A program made the position numbers and the translations under genes. This document shows, piece by piece, positions 14,453 to 23,159 of a DNA stretch of 64,000 nt. The notes under the pieces were generated by a model that ran no database searches, was not told the DNA's origin, and saw only the letters and a list, made by a program, of their open reading frames with translations. The stretch spans positions 310,001-374,000 of the forward strand of contig LCLX01000001.1 in NCBI GenBank assembly GCA_001002285.1, in the 5' to 3' direction. The stretch's first letter is position 1, and the number at the start of each line of letters is the position of its first letter. The stretch comes from Microgenomates group bacterium GW2011_GWC1_46_15. GTDB taxonomy: Bacteria; Patescibacteria; Microgenomatia; UBA1400; UBA12028.

Positions 14453-17179
14453 ATGACTTTAACGATGATCGGCACGGGTTTTGTGGGCGTTGTTTCCTCG
14501 GCGGTGTTTTCTTCTTTTGGAAACACAGTATATGGGCTTGATGTTGTTGAGGAGAAAATTGAGAAGCTCAAACGCGCCGAAATCCCCTTTTATGAACCAG
14601 GACTAAAAGAGTTGGTTGAAGAACAAATAAAAAAGGGCAATCTTCACTTTACAACGTCGTACCAAGAGGCAATTTCAGGTTCTGATGTTGTTATTCTCGC
14701 TGTTGGAACTCCTTCTGCTGCGGATGGCCAGGCAGACTTAAAGTTTGTGTTTGCCGCGTGTGAAACACTTGCTCCGTTTTTAAAAGAAGGAGCCATTGTT
14801 GCGATTAAAAGCACCGTACCTCCCGGAACGAATGCAAAAGTTGAACAGATTATTCGTGAAAAGACTCATGTGAAGTTCTTTACTGCGTCGTTGCCAGAGT
14901 TTTTGAAAGAAGGAACCGCGGTACAAGACACATTGCACCCGGATAGAATTCTCATTGGTGCGACAGACGCATCTGTTATTGAAAAATTAAAGACGCTTCA
15001 CGCCTCCTTGGGGGCTCCAGTCCTTGTGATGAAGCCGGAAAGCGCGCAAATGGCCAAGTATGCGGCCAATGCGTATCTCGCTACCCGCATCACGTTTATT
15101 AACCAAATTGCCAATCTTTGTGAGATCAATGGCGCCGATGTTTTGGAAGTGATTCAGGCGATTGGACAAGATAAACGAATTGGGGGCCATTATTGGTATC
15201 CCGGGCTTGGATATGGGGGGAGTTGTTTCAAGGGGAACGAAACAGTTTTTATGCTCAATAGTCCACGCGTGGCTCCTAGACGCTTGGATGAAATTTTTCA
15301 GAAAGCAAATGAGTCAACTTCGATCGGTCGAGTCGAAGTTCGAGAAGCAAAAGATGCACGCGTACTGGCGTTTGACCTTCACACGGGAAATCCTACTATT
15401 GCAGATGTACATGCGATAACCCGGCGACCATATCAAGGAGATATGGTGAAGATCACAACAAGTATGGGACGTTTGTTACACATAACTTCAGATCATCCAG
15501 TTGTTCTTCGCGCCGAAAATACATTTATCATAACGCCTGCCTCACATGTTTCTGAGGGAGATCAGGTTATGGCACTTATGGAACTTCCAAAAACTGAACG
15601 TACGACGGAACTGAACTTAATCGAGTTACTGCGGGGGACAAAGTTAGAAAAAACTGTGTACGTTTCTTCCATCGACGCATCTTTCGAGCAACAATACCCG
15701 ATATTTGTTCACCATATTCCAAAAAATATGCTCCATTACCCGCTGGAAATAAAGAAACATAACAGAATGTCACTAACACTCTTTCGTTATTTAGAAGAGC
15801 GCGGAGTACTTCACATTTCTTCCAAGAAACTTCAGGTATACACGGCAAAGGGAGCGGCAACAAAAATAAATGCTGTCATTTCCATTGATCAGGACTTCAT
15901 GCGGCTTTGCGGATACTATCTTGCAGAGGGATATATTGGCCTCGATGTAGGAAGGGTTGGCGCCCTGCGCAGCAGAATAGGGTTTTGTTTTAGTGAACGA
16001 GAATATGAATATATTTCCGATACCTGCGGCATTCTTAAACGCTTAGGAATGAAATATATTCAACGACATGCCACACACGCTATAACGACGATCGTGTCCT
16101 CACGAGTTTTTGCATGGGTGTTTCGTGATGTTTTAAAGATGGGGGTGCGTTCTGAGGATAAATCATTACCGCGAATTGCGTTTAATGTGCCGGAAGAATT
16201 ACGTTTCGAACTTGTTCGTGGGATGTTTAGCGGGGATGGAGCGGTGACGAAAGTACAAAAAGGCCGCAATATGTTTTTTGAGTATGCAACAGTAAGTAAG
16301 TCACTTGCGGATGGAGCGGCATTTCTCTTGCAAACACTTGGTATCGTATCCTCTATTCGTGTACGCATGATGAACAAGTCTAAACATCAGGCATACATTC
16401 TTCGCATCAATGGATATCAACAAATGAAACAACTTATGAATGTGTTTGGAGAAAAACGACGGGATCAAATTCAAACAATACTTGCCGGTTATCAAAAACA
16501 TATTAAGCAAAGCGGTTTTACACGATGCGGACCTTATACACTGCTCCGTGTCCAGAAAATCGAACGGGAAAAAGTTGATACCTTTGTGTATAGTTTGGAA
16601 ACGAGTACAGGTACACTTATTGGTTCGTCCGGATTAATCGAACATAATTGTTTCCCCAAAGATGTGAAAGAGTTGGCCGCTTATGCCAAAGGAATTGGTC
16701 AAAATGGCAATCTTATGGTCAAAGTAAGCGAGTTGAACGAAGAGCGGCCTTTAGCACTATTAGAGCGGTACGAGAAGCAAATCGGCGGTTGGGAAGGAAA
16801 AACGGTTGGTATACTCGGCCTTTCCTTTAAACCGAACACAGATGATATGCGGGAAGCTCCGAGTACGAAAGTTATTCCATATTTGTTGACAAAAAATACT
16901 CACATGAAAGCATACGATCCATTGGCGACAAAAACTGCTCAATCGTGGTTTCCCCAGTGGAACATAGAATATACTCAATCAACACAAGAAGCATTGAAAG
17001 ATTCGGATATTGTCATGCTTCTTATTGAGTGTGAAGAGTTTATTTCACTCTCCGTTTCTGACATTGCCGCCGGTATGAAGAAAGGCGGATGGTTTATTGA
17101 TGTTCGCGACCAGTTTGCATCCAAGCGGAAAGAGTTCGACCAATACGGTATTCACTACATCGGGGTTGGCATTTCATGA
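14453..17179 (+). CDS. ugd: UDP-glucose 6-dehydrogenase interrupted by an intein
   Basis: The host enzyme oxidises UDP-glucose twice to UDP-glucuronate. The 908-residue frame begins with the NAD site MIGTGFVGVVSSA and runs through VGTPS, KSTVPPGT and the middle-domain Lys region (AKYAANAYLATRITFINQIA). At residue 258 it is broken by a 475-residue intein and resumes at residue 733 with CFPKDVKEL. Spliced, the exteins give 433 residues, the normal size, and rebuild the active-site GYGGSCFPKD; the catalytic Cys is the +1 extein residue. The C-terminal UDP-binding domain has GLSFKPNTDDMREAPS. The stop overlaps the rmd-like gene as ATGA. The unspliced enzyme would lack a proper active site. Confidence 0.95.
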   Translation: MTLTMIGTGFVGVVSSAVFSSFGNTVYGLDVVEEKIEKLKRAEIPFYEPGLKELVEEQIKKGNLHFTTSYQEAISGSDVVILAVGTPSAADGQADLKFVFAACETLAPFLKEGAIVAIKSTVPPGTNAKVEQIIREKTHVKFFTASLPEFLKEGTAVQDTLHPDRILIGATDASVIEKLKTLHASLGAPVLVMKPESAQMAKYAANAYLATRITFINQIANLCEINGADVLEVIQAIGQDKRIGGHYWYPGLGYGGSCFKGNETVFMLNSPRVAPRRLDEIFQKANESTSIGRVEVREAKDARVLAFDLHTGNPTIADVHAITRRPYQGDMVKITTSMGRLLHITSDHPVVLRAENTFIITPASHVSEGDQVMALMELPKTERTTELNLIELLRGTKLEKTVYVSSIDASFEQQYPIFVHHIPKNMLHYPLEIKKHNRMSLTLFRYLEERGVLHISSKKLQVYTAKGAATKINAVISIDQDFMRLCGYYLAEGYIGLDVGRVGALRSRIGFCFSEREYEYISDTCGILKRLGMKYIQRHATHAITTIVSSRVFAWVFRDVLKMGVRSEDKSLPRIAFNVPEELRFELVRGMFSGDGAVTKVQKGRNMFFEYATVSKSLADGAAFLLQTLGIVSSIRVRMMNKSKHQAYILRINGYQQMKQLMNVFGEKRRDQIQTILAGYQKHIKQSGFTRCGPYTLLRVQKIEREKVDTFVYSLETSTGTLIGSSGLIEHNCFPKDVKELAAYAKGIGQNGNLMVKVSELNEERPLALLERYEKQIGGWEGKTVGILGLSFKPNTDDMREAPSTKVIPYLLTKNTHMKAYDPLATKTAQSWFPQWNIEYTQSTQEALKDSDIVMLLIECEEFISLSVSDIAAGMKKGGWFIDVRDQFASKRKEFDQYGIHYIGVGIS
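15224..16648 (+). mobile_element. Intein with LAGLIDADG homing endonuclease in ugd
   Basis: The 475-residue insertion has all splicing landmarks. Cys1 is followed by FKGNETVFM (block A). The block B TxxH is Thr88-Ser89-Asp90-His91 (TSDHPVVL). Block F is FVYSLETSTGTLIG, and the C-terminal His474-Asn475 precedes extein Cys+1. The central endonuclease has LCGYYLAEGY (228-237) and LVRGMFSGDGAV (330-341), two LAGLIDADG helices about 100 residues apart with acidic residues in place (Glu235, Asp339). Inteins at this enzyme are known in archaea such as Methanocaldococcus jannaschii. It appears intact, so it may still home. Confidence 0.93.
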
Positions 17180-18117
17180 AAATTCTTGTTACCGGCGCCT
17201 CCGGTTTTGCGGGCTCCCATCTGATTGAAGCATTAAAATCAGCCGGCCAGTCCGATATATACGGGACGGCATATGGAAACTCAAGTTATTTGGCGACGCT
17301 TATCCCCGAAGATCATATTATCAAAGTGAACTTGACGGATGCTGAGGCAACATTCACACTTATCGAAAAAGTCCAACCAGACCAGATTTACCATCTCGCA
17401 GCATTTGCATTCGTCGGTGAAAGTTTTGACCGCGCTGCCGAACTTATGCAGAACAACATTGCTTTGCAGTTGAACATGTTGGAGGCGGTGCGCAAGTCTG
17501 CGCCCAAAGCGCGGCTTCTCGTCATTGGTTCTGCCGAAGAGTATGGGCTGAGCACAAAAGAGACGGAAAAAATCAATGAAGAACACCCATTTCGGCCAGT
17601 GAATCCATACGCGGTATCTAAAATAGCGCAAGATTTGTTGGGATACTCATACCAGGTTTCATACGGTCTTCAAGTGCTTCGCGTCCGCCCATTCAATCAC
17701 ATCGGTGAGCGCCAAACACCGGATTTTGCCATTCCCGCATTTGCCAAGCAAATTGTGGAGATAGAACGGGGGAAAAGCAGCAGCCTCAAAGTTGGCAATC
17801 TTGACGGCGTGCGTGATTTTACCGATGTGAAGGATATGGTGCGTGCATACATGACTATCATGGAAAAAGGAACGGTTGGCGAGGTGTATAACATCGGAAC
17901 CGGCATCGGGGTCAAAATGAAAGACGTTGTAGATAAGTTGGTTGCGTTGTCTACAGCAAAAATCCAGATTGAAGTAGATCAAACCCGCATGCGCCCACTT
18001 GATATTCCTTCGATTGTTGCTGATGCGTCTAAAATCATGGCGCTTGGGTGGAAACCAGAAATAGTACTAGATGAGACTCTAAAGAGGGTGGTAGAATATT
18101 GGAGAGTACAGAAATAA
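17176..18117 (+). CDS. GDP-4-keto-6-deoxy-D-mannose reductase-like epimerase/dehydratase
   Basis: This 313-residue extended short-chain dehydrogenase has GASGFAGSHL, YHLAAFAFVGESF, a Ser in VIGSAEEYG and the Tyr/Lys pair NPYAVSK. RVRPFNHIGERQTPDFAIPAFAKQI closely follows the Rmd pattern. Rmd reduces the product of Gmd to GDP-D-rhamnose; the gmd gene lies 0.5 kb downstream, which supports this. A different 4-reductase giving another GDP-deoxyhexose cannot be excluded. It is translationally coupled to ugd by an ATGA overlap. Confidence 0.85.
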   Translation: MKILVTGASGFAGSHLIEALKSAGQSDIYGTAYGNSSYLATLIPEDHIIKVNLTDAEATFTLIEKVQPDQIYHLAAFAFVGESFDRAAELMQNNIALQLNMLEAVRKSAPKARLLVIGSAEEYGLSTKETEKINEEHPFRPVNPYAVSKIAQDLLGYSYQVSYGLQVLRVRPFNHIGERQTPDFAIPAFAKQIVEIERGKSSSLKVGNLDGVRDFTDVKDMVRAYMTIMEKGTVGEVYNIGTGIGVKMKDVVDKLVALSTAKIQIEVDQTRMRPLDIPSIVADASKIMALGWKPEIVLDETLKRVVEYWRVQK

Positions 18118-18126
18118 GGAGGATGT

Positions 18127-18570
18127 ATGGTTTCGCTTGTTTCGCCCGAACTTGATGCGCAGATTAATGAACTTCATAAACTCGTTGAACCTTTACGCGA
18201 AAAAGTTGAGAAATTGAGAGAGTTACGGAAAAATGCTCCCGAAAGCATGAAGCGTGGCGATGGATATGTTCATGAAATTTCAGAGATTATTCATGCAAAA
18301 GACCTTCGGGTTGAAGAAATTGTTCAACAACTTGAAAAACTGAAAACAGCTATTCGTGGTGATGAAGTGTTGCTGGAGAGTTATCGTGATGCATTTTTGG
18401 ATAGAATTGCAAAAGAGAAACAGAATCTTATTGAGGATGGAAAAAAGATATTGGAAATTCAGCCAGATGAAGCTGCACTTCAGACATTTTTGGAAAATGA
18501 AATTAGGGGATCAAGGTATCCAGTCACGTCAATTGTGGGGTATTTTTCCCCAACAGAAAGCGACGTCTAA
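18127..18570 (+). CDS. Hypothetical helical protein between rmd-like gene and gmd
   Basis: The 147-residue protein is soluble, highly charged and almost all helical, with coiled-coil-like stretches (INELHKLVEPLREKVEKLREL at about 13-33, and EEIVQQLEKLKTAIRG). The C-terminus RGSRYPVTSIVGYFSP breaks the helix. A strong AAGGAGG lies 4 nt before ATG 18127, unlike the coupled or leaderless neighbours, suggesting its own translation level. No family is recognised. It separates the two steps of GDP-deoxyhexose synthesis but nothing in it suggests an enzyme. Confidence 0.7.
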   Translation: MVSLVSPELDAQINELHKLVEPLREKVEKLRELRKNAPESMKRGDGYVHEISEIIHAKDLRVEEIVQQLEKLKTAIRGDEVLLESYRDAFLDRIAKEKQNLIEDGKKILEIQPDEAALQTFLENEIRGSRYPVTSIVGYFSPTESDV

Positions 18571-18620
18571 TATAGAAACCCCTAGGAATTTGCAAAATCT
18601 GCTGTAGGAAAAAATAGCAT

Positions 18621-19592
18621 ATGCCTAAAAAAGCACTTATCACTGGCATTACCGGCCAAGACGGCTCCTACCTCGCCGAGTTTCTCCTCGAAAAAGGATA
18701 TAGCGTGTACGGCCTTACCCGTCGCACGAGCACGCAGAACTTTGAGCGCATTAAACACATCATTCACGACGTTGAACTTGTTTCCGGTGACCTCATTGAC
18801 CAGCACTCCATCACGAACGCCGTTCACACAATTCAACCGGATGAGGTGTATAACTTAGCCGCGCAGAGCTTTGTTCAGGCATCTTGGGAACAGCCAGTGT
18901 TGACTGGCGAGTTTACCGCACTTGGTGTTACACGTGTCTTGGAAGCCGTGAAGCTTGCCAAACAGGACGCCAAGTTTTACCAAGCCTCGAGCTCCGAAAT
19001 GTTCGGCAAAGTGTTAGAAACACCGCAGAAAGAAACGACACCATTCTATCCCCGCTCGCCGTATGGTATTGCCAAAGTATATGGTCACTGGATCACGGTG
19101 AACTACCGCGAGTCGTTCAACATGTTCGCGTGTTCAGGCATATTGTTTAACCACGAGTCGCCGCGGCGTGGGCTTGAGTTTGTAACGCGTAAAATCGCAA
19201 ACGGTGTTGCGCGGGTAAAGTATGGTATGCAAAAAACCATTAAACTTGGCAATCTCGAATCAAAACGTGACTGGGGATATGCTCCGGACTACGTCGAGGC
19301 AATGTGGCTCATGCTTCAGCAAGATAAACCGGATGATTTTGTGATCGCAACGGGAGAAACACACTCCGGCAGTGAATTTCTCGAGGAAGCGTGCAAAGTT
19401 GTGGGGATTTCGGATTGGAAAGCGGTGTACGAGCATGATGCCAAGTATGATAGGCCGGCGGAGGTTGATTTTCTCATTGGTGACGCGTCAAAAGCGAAAA
19501 AAGTTCTCGGGTGGTCCCCCAAGACGAGTTTCAAAGACCTTGTCCGCATTATGGTTGAGGCAGAGTTAGAATCGGAAAAGAATCAGACCTAA
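18621..19592 (+). CDS. gmd: GDP-mannose 4,6-dehydratase
   Basis: This 323-residue enzyme converts GDP-mannose to GDP-4-keto-6-deoxymannose. The motifs are near canonical: ALITGITGQDGSYLAEFLL, YGLTRRTST, YNLAAQSFVQASWEQP, the catalytic QASSSEMFG and SPYGIAKVYGHW, ILFNHESPRRGLEFVTRKI and KLGNLESKRDWGYAPDYVEAMW. Length is slightly under typical Gmd. Its product is used by the reductase at 17176. The -10 or ribosome-binding signal is weak (TAGGA 11 nt before ATG). Confidence 0.96.
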   Translation: MPKKALITGITGQDGSYLAEFLLEKGYSVYGLTRRTSTQNFERIKHIIHDVELVSGDLIDQHSITNAVHTIQPDEVYNLAAQSFVQASWEQPVLTGEFTALGVTRVLEAVKLAKQDAKFYQASSSEMFGKVLETPQKETTPFYPRSPYGIAKVYGHWITVNYRESFNMFACSGILFNHESPRRGLEFVTRKIANGVARVKYGMQKTIKLGNLESKRDWGYAPDYVEAMWLMLQQDKPDDFVIATGETHSGSEFLEEACKVVGISDWKAVYEHDAKYDRPAEVDFLIGDASKAKKVLGWSPKTSFKDLVRIMVEAELESEKNQT

Positions 19593-19638
19593 GAGTCTGC
19601 TTGAAAAGTCGCATCTTCACTTGGTCCAAAAGACATGG

Positions 19639-19644
19639 AATAAT
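19639..19644 (+). promoter_or_regulatory. -10-like hexamer AATAAT of the GT2-GtrA gene
   Basis: AATAAT lies 7 nt before ATG 19652, which supports that start over further-upstream in-frame codons. Confidence 0.4.
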
Positions 19645-19651
19645 GACACCT

Positions 19652-20863
19652 ATGAAGATTTCGCGTGTAGTCATGATCATTCCAACGTACAACGAAAAAG
19701 AGAACATCTCTAAACTTATTCCGGTGCTTCAACAGGTTTTTTCCCGCGTTCCTAAAAAATATGAGATGCACATTCTGATTGTTGATGATAGTTCTCCCGA
19801 TGGAACGGGAAATGTTGTTGAAAAGTTTTCACTGTCGAATAAAAACGTTCACTTGTTGACGAATCCAAAAAAAGGCGGATTGGGTGCGGCATACATGCGC
19901 GGGATGACCGAGGCGTTTGGTCCACTCAAAGCAGATCTTATTTTTGAGTTTGATGCGGATTTTTCGCACGATCCAGAAAAAATTCCGGAGTTTTTGCAGA
20001 AAATTGATGAAGGGTATGAGTTTGTCCTTGGTTCACGGTATATTCCCGGTGGTTCTATTCCTCCCAACTGGGGGTGGCACCGGAAGTTTCTCAGTATCTA
20101 CGGCAACCTGTTTATTAATTTGGTATTGACGACGTTGGCTGTTCACGACTGGACAACAGGATACCGGGCGATTACTAAAAAAGTGTACATTGCCGTCCGC
20201 GATGAAATGAAAGGTGAACGATTTACCGGATATACCTGGCAAATTGGATTTCTGCACAAAGCAATGCGGAAAGGATTCAAAATTACCGAAGTGCCGTTCA
20301 AGTTTGTTGATCGTACAATGGGACACTCAAAACTCGGTGCGGAGTACATTAAAAATACGTTTATGTATATCGTAAAAGTGCGCTTGCAGGAAATTTTTGC
20401 GATGCGCGTATTTAAGTTCGGCATGGTAGGTGGATTGGGATTTGTCATTAACACGCTTGGTTTGTTTCTTTTTAGCAGACTTCCGGTTGTTGTATCGCTC
20501 TCAAATGCGTTATATACCACGACGAAACTCAGCATGGTAAATGTTTCGGGATTGGCGGCGGCACTTGGTGCGGAGTGTGCGATTATTTCAAACTTTACAT
20601 GGAACAACCTGTGGACATTCCACGACAGAAAGCTTACAAGTGCGTGGAGCATTTTTCCAAAGTTTATTCAGTTTAATCTTGCCTCGTTTGGCGCAGTTGC
20701 CATTCAATTTTTAGTTGTTGGTGCGGGAACCGCGGTAACGGGACAAACAACATTTTGGCGGTTTTTCTGGCTCGTTGTGGCAACGGCAATAGGAATGGTG
20801 TTGAACTATATTGTCTATAGCACATTTATTTGGAAAGTAAAAAAACCACATCCTGCAGTATGA
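19652..20863 (+). CDS. GT2 polyprenyl-phosphate glycosyltransferase fused to GtrA domain
   Basis: This 403-residue fusion has a Dpm1-type GT2 domain (about 1-235) with IIPTYNEKENI, DDSSPDGTG, the DXD-like EFDADFSHDP, GYRAITKK and VPFKFVDRTMGHSKLG. It would load a sugar, mannose or a relative, on polyprenyl phosphate. The C-terminal GtrA-like domain (about 250-403) has four membrane helices with FKFGMVGGLGFVINT and NFTWNNLWTF; GtrA proteins are thought to flip such lipid-linked sugars. The fusion joins synthesis and transfer across the membrane. The product would serve the GT-C enzymes downstream. The stop overlaps the next gene as ATGA. Confidence 0.92.
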   Translation: MKISRVVMIIPTYNEKENISKLIPVLQQVFSRVPKKYEMHILIVDDSSPDGTGNVVEKFSLSNKNVHLLTNPKKGGLGAAYMRGMTEAFGPLKADLIFEFDADFSHDPEKIPEFLQKIDEGYEFVLGSRYIPGGSIPPNWGWHRKFLSIYGNLFINLVLTTLAVHDWTTGYRAITKKVYIAVRDEMKGERFTGYTWQIGFLHKAMRKGFKITEVPFKFVDRTMGHSKLGAEYIKNTFMYIVKVRLQEIFAMRVFKFGMVGGLGFVINTLGLFLFSRLPVVVSLSNALYTTTKLSMVNVSGLAAALGAECAIISNFTWNNLWTFHDRKLTSAWSIFPKFIQFNLASFGAVAIQFLVVGAGTAVTGQTTFWRFFWLVVATAIGMVLNYIVYSTFIWKVKKPHPAV

Positions 20864-22365
20864 AGAAGTCTTACCTCTTTTTAGTGATTTTAATGCTAAT
20901 TGCTTCTTTTGTCCGATTTTTCCGGTTTACCGATTATCTCGAGTTTTTAGACGATCAAGGACGTGACGCGATTGTGATGAAGCGTATTCTCATAGATCAC
21001 GATTTAACATTACTTGGTCCGGGTACGAGCGTTGGAAACATGTATCTTGGCCCACTCTACTACTATGCGATGACGCCGTTTTTGGCGCTCACATATCCCG
21101 ATCCCACTGGTCCCGCATATGGAATGGCGCTACTCGGGGTTATGACGGTGGCACTCGTCTTTCTTTTGGGTAAGGAAATGGTTGGTGAACGTGCTGCTGG
21201 CATGGCGGCACTGCTGTATGCAACTGCGCCTGTCGTCATGCATCTTTCGCGATTTAGCTGGCAGCCCAATCCCGCGCCGTTTTTTGGTTTACTCATGATG
21301 TGGTGCACGTACCGCGCGCTTAAAGGAAAAACATGGTATTGGTTGGGAGTTGGACTGAGTTTTGCGGTCATGACACAACTGCACTATGTTGCGATGCTGA
21401 CGCTTTTTCCTTCCGCGATGTTGTTTTTGTATGATGCGTGGAAACATCCAAAGAAACGCACAACGCATATTCAGATTGCCCTGTTGTCATTTTTCGCTGT
21501 TTTTCTTGTGTTTTCTCCTTTGATTGCGTTTGATCTTCGCCATGACCACCTTATTCTTAAAGGTTTCCAAGAGTTTCTTACTTCCCAGCACCAAACCTCG
21601 CCTCTTTCTGACAGGATCGCACGATTCTTTCTCGATTTGCACGGGCGTGGACTACAAACCATTGTGGAAACACTGGGACTGCCGCACACCACAATGACCG
21701 ACCGCGAAGTAAATACAATACTGCTTGTAGTGTTTATTGTGAGCGCTATTTTTATTGCGTATACAAGAGTGAAAAAGAACAAAAATAGCACGGCGGAACT
21801 CATACTCTATGTATGGATTGGTATGACGATTATCGGGTTGTGTATGTATAGGAACACGGTATATCCACATTATTTTGCATTTCTTTTCCCTGCGATATTT
21901 CTCGTTACAGGAATGATTTTTGCACACCTTGCATCGTTGCGGAAGTTTTTACTGCCGGTTGTATGGGGTGTTGTTGCGCTCCTTGCATTGTTAAACGCTG
22001 GACAACTGAGCATTTGGCGCCACAAAGATTCTGACATGAAGCTTTTCCGCACGATTGTCCAGGATATTTCTTCCTCAATTAAGCCAGGAGAACGATATAA
22101 CCTTGCGCTGCTGAACTCGAACAGGGAATATCGTGCGATGAAGTACCGCTACTTTTTTGAGGTAAGCGATAAACAACCGCAGTCACAGTATGACTACATG
22201 AATTTGGATAAACTTATTGTTGTTGTAGAGAACGGTGAACAGCCATTGAAAGCACCCATTTTTGAAGTGCAACAATTTATGCGCGAAGTCAAAAAACCAG
22301 TTCTACTGACAAAGAAAAGTTATCAGGGTAAGATTATAGAAGTGTACGTTTTTTCGAGAAAGTAA
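20860..22365 (+). CDS. GT-C membrane glycosyltransferase, DQGRDA type
   Basis: This 501-residue protein has about 11 membrane helices and an N-terminal extracellular loop with the acidic motif FLDDQGRDAIVMKRI followed by LLGPGTSVGNMYLGPLYYYAM. The Asp pair in the first loop is the catalytic or metal site of PMT/ArnT-like (GT39/GT83) enzymes that use polyprenyl-phosphate sugars. A soluble C-terminal part of about 90 residues follows. The protein cut at the right edge of the window has the same DQxRDA loop. ATG 20860 overlaps the previous stop as ATGA. Confidence 0.85.
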   Translation: MKKSYLFLVILMLIASFVRFFRFTDYLEFLDDQGRDAIVMKRILIDHDLTLLGPGTSVGNMYLGPLYYYAMTPFLALTYPDPTGPAYGMALLGVMTVALVFLLGKEMVGERAAGMAALLYATAPVVMHLSRFSWQPNPAPFFGLLMMWCTYRALKGKTWYWLGVGLSFAVMTQLHYVAMLTLFPSAMLFLYDAWKHPKKRTTHIQIALLSFFAVFLVFSPLIAFDLRHDHLILKGFQEFLTSQHQTSPLSDRIARFFLDLHGRGLQTIVETLGLPHTTMTDREVNTILLVVFIVSAIFIAYTRVKKNKNSTAELILYVWIGMTIIGLCMYRNTVYPHYFAFLFPAIFLVTGMIFAHLASLRKFLLPVVWGVVALLALLNAGQLSIWRHKDSDMKLFRTIVQDISSSIKPGERYNLALLNSNREYRAMKYRYFFEVSDKQPQSQYDYMNLDKLIVVVENGEQPLKAPIFEVQQFMREVKKPVLLTKKSYQGKIIEVYVFSRK

Positions 22366-22376
22366 CGAGAATAACT

Positions 22377-23159
22377 ATGCAGTCAGCGAAAACATCAGTA
22401 AGAATTTCAGTCATTTTGCCCTCATACAACGAGATGCAAAATATTTCCCGCGGTGTTCTTGATGAGGTCTATGCCTATCTTGAAAAACAATCATATAGTT
22501 GGGAGATTGTTTTGACTGATGATGGTTCAACGGACGGAACGTTGGATGCGTTATACGCGTTTGAAAAAACACACGACCATGTAATGGTGATAAACAATCC
22601 GCATCAGGGAAAAGGCCCAACTGTTGCGAATGGAATGTTGGCGGCACGTGGGAAACTCCGGCTGTTCTCCGATTTTGACCAAGCAACGCCGATTCATGAA
22701 GTTGAGCGCCTTCTGCCTTTTTTTGATGACAGATACGATATAGTAATCGGTTCACGCGAAGTTCAGGGGGCGCGGCGGGAAAAAGAACCGTTTCACCGCC
22801 ATATTATGGGAAAGGGATTCAACCTTTTTGTGAAGTTGTTTACTGTCCGTGGCATCCAAGACACGCAGTGTGGATTCAAAATGTTTACAGATCAGGCCGC
22901 CAAAACGCTGTTTCCAATGTTATCTGTGTACAAAGCAGGGAATGTCCGCGGCGATGCATTTACCGGCGCGTTTGATGTTGAACTGTTATACATTGCAAAG
23001 AAAAAAAACCTCAAGATCGCTGAGGTCCCTGTGTTTTGGAAACATATTAAAACAAATCGCGTTGACCCGATCAAAGACTCTACGCGCATGCTGATTGATC
23101 TCGTCAAAATACGCTTTTCAGACATGCTGGGGGCGTACTCCGAAACACGAAAACAATGA
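22377..23159 (+). CDS. GT2 glycosyltransferase, dolichyl-phosphate-glucose synthase (Alg5)-like
   Basis: This 260-residue soluble or peripheral enzyme has ISVILPSYNEMQNI, TDDGSTDGT, NPHQGKGPTVANGM, the DXD-type FSDFDQATP, VIGSREVQGARR and TQCGFKMF, close to the Alg5 and polyprenyl-phosphate-hexose synthase pattern. It probably makes a lipid-linked sugar donor for the membrane GT-C proteins next to it. It overlaps the GT-C gene at 23156 as ATGA. Confidence 0.9.
   Translation: MQSAKTSVRISVILPSYNEMQNISRGVLDEVYAYLEKQSYSWEIVLTDDGSTDGTLDALYAFEKTHDHVMVINNPHQGKGPTVANGMLAARGKLRLFSDFDQATPIHEVERLLPFFDDRYDIVIGSREVQGARREKEPFHRHIMGKGFNLFVKLFTVRGIQDTQCGFKMFTDQAAKTLFPMLSVYKAGNVRGDAFTGAFDVELLYIAKKKNLKIAEVPVFWKHIKTNRVDPIKDSTRMLIDLVKIRFSDMLGAYSETRKQ

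Noticed and set aside
15224..16648. Insertion in ugd read as an assembly error or an unrelated gene insertion
   Set aside because: The frame is kept over 475 codons, both ends carry splice residues (Cys1, His-Asn, Cys+1), and the exteins join to a perfect active-site motif.
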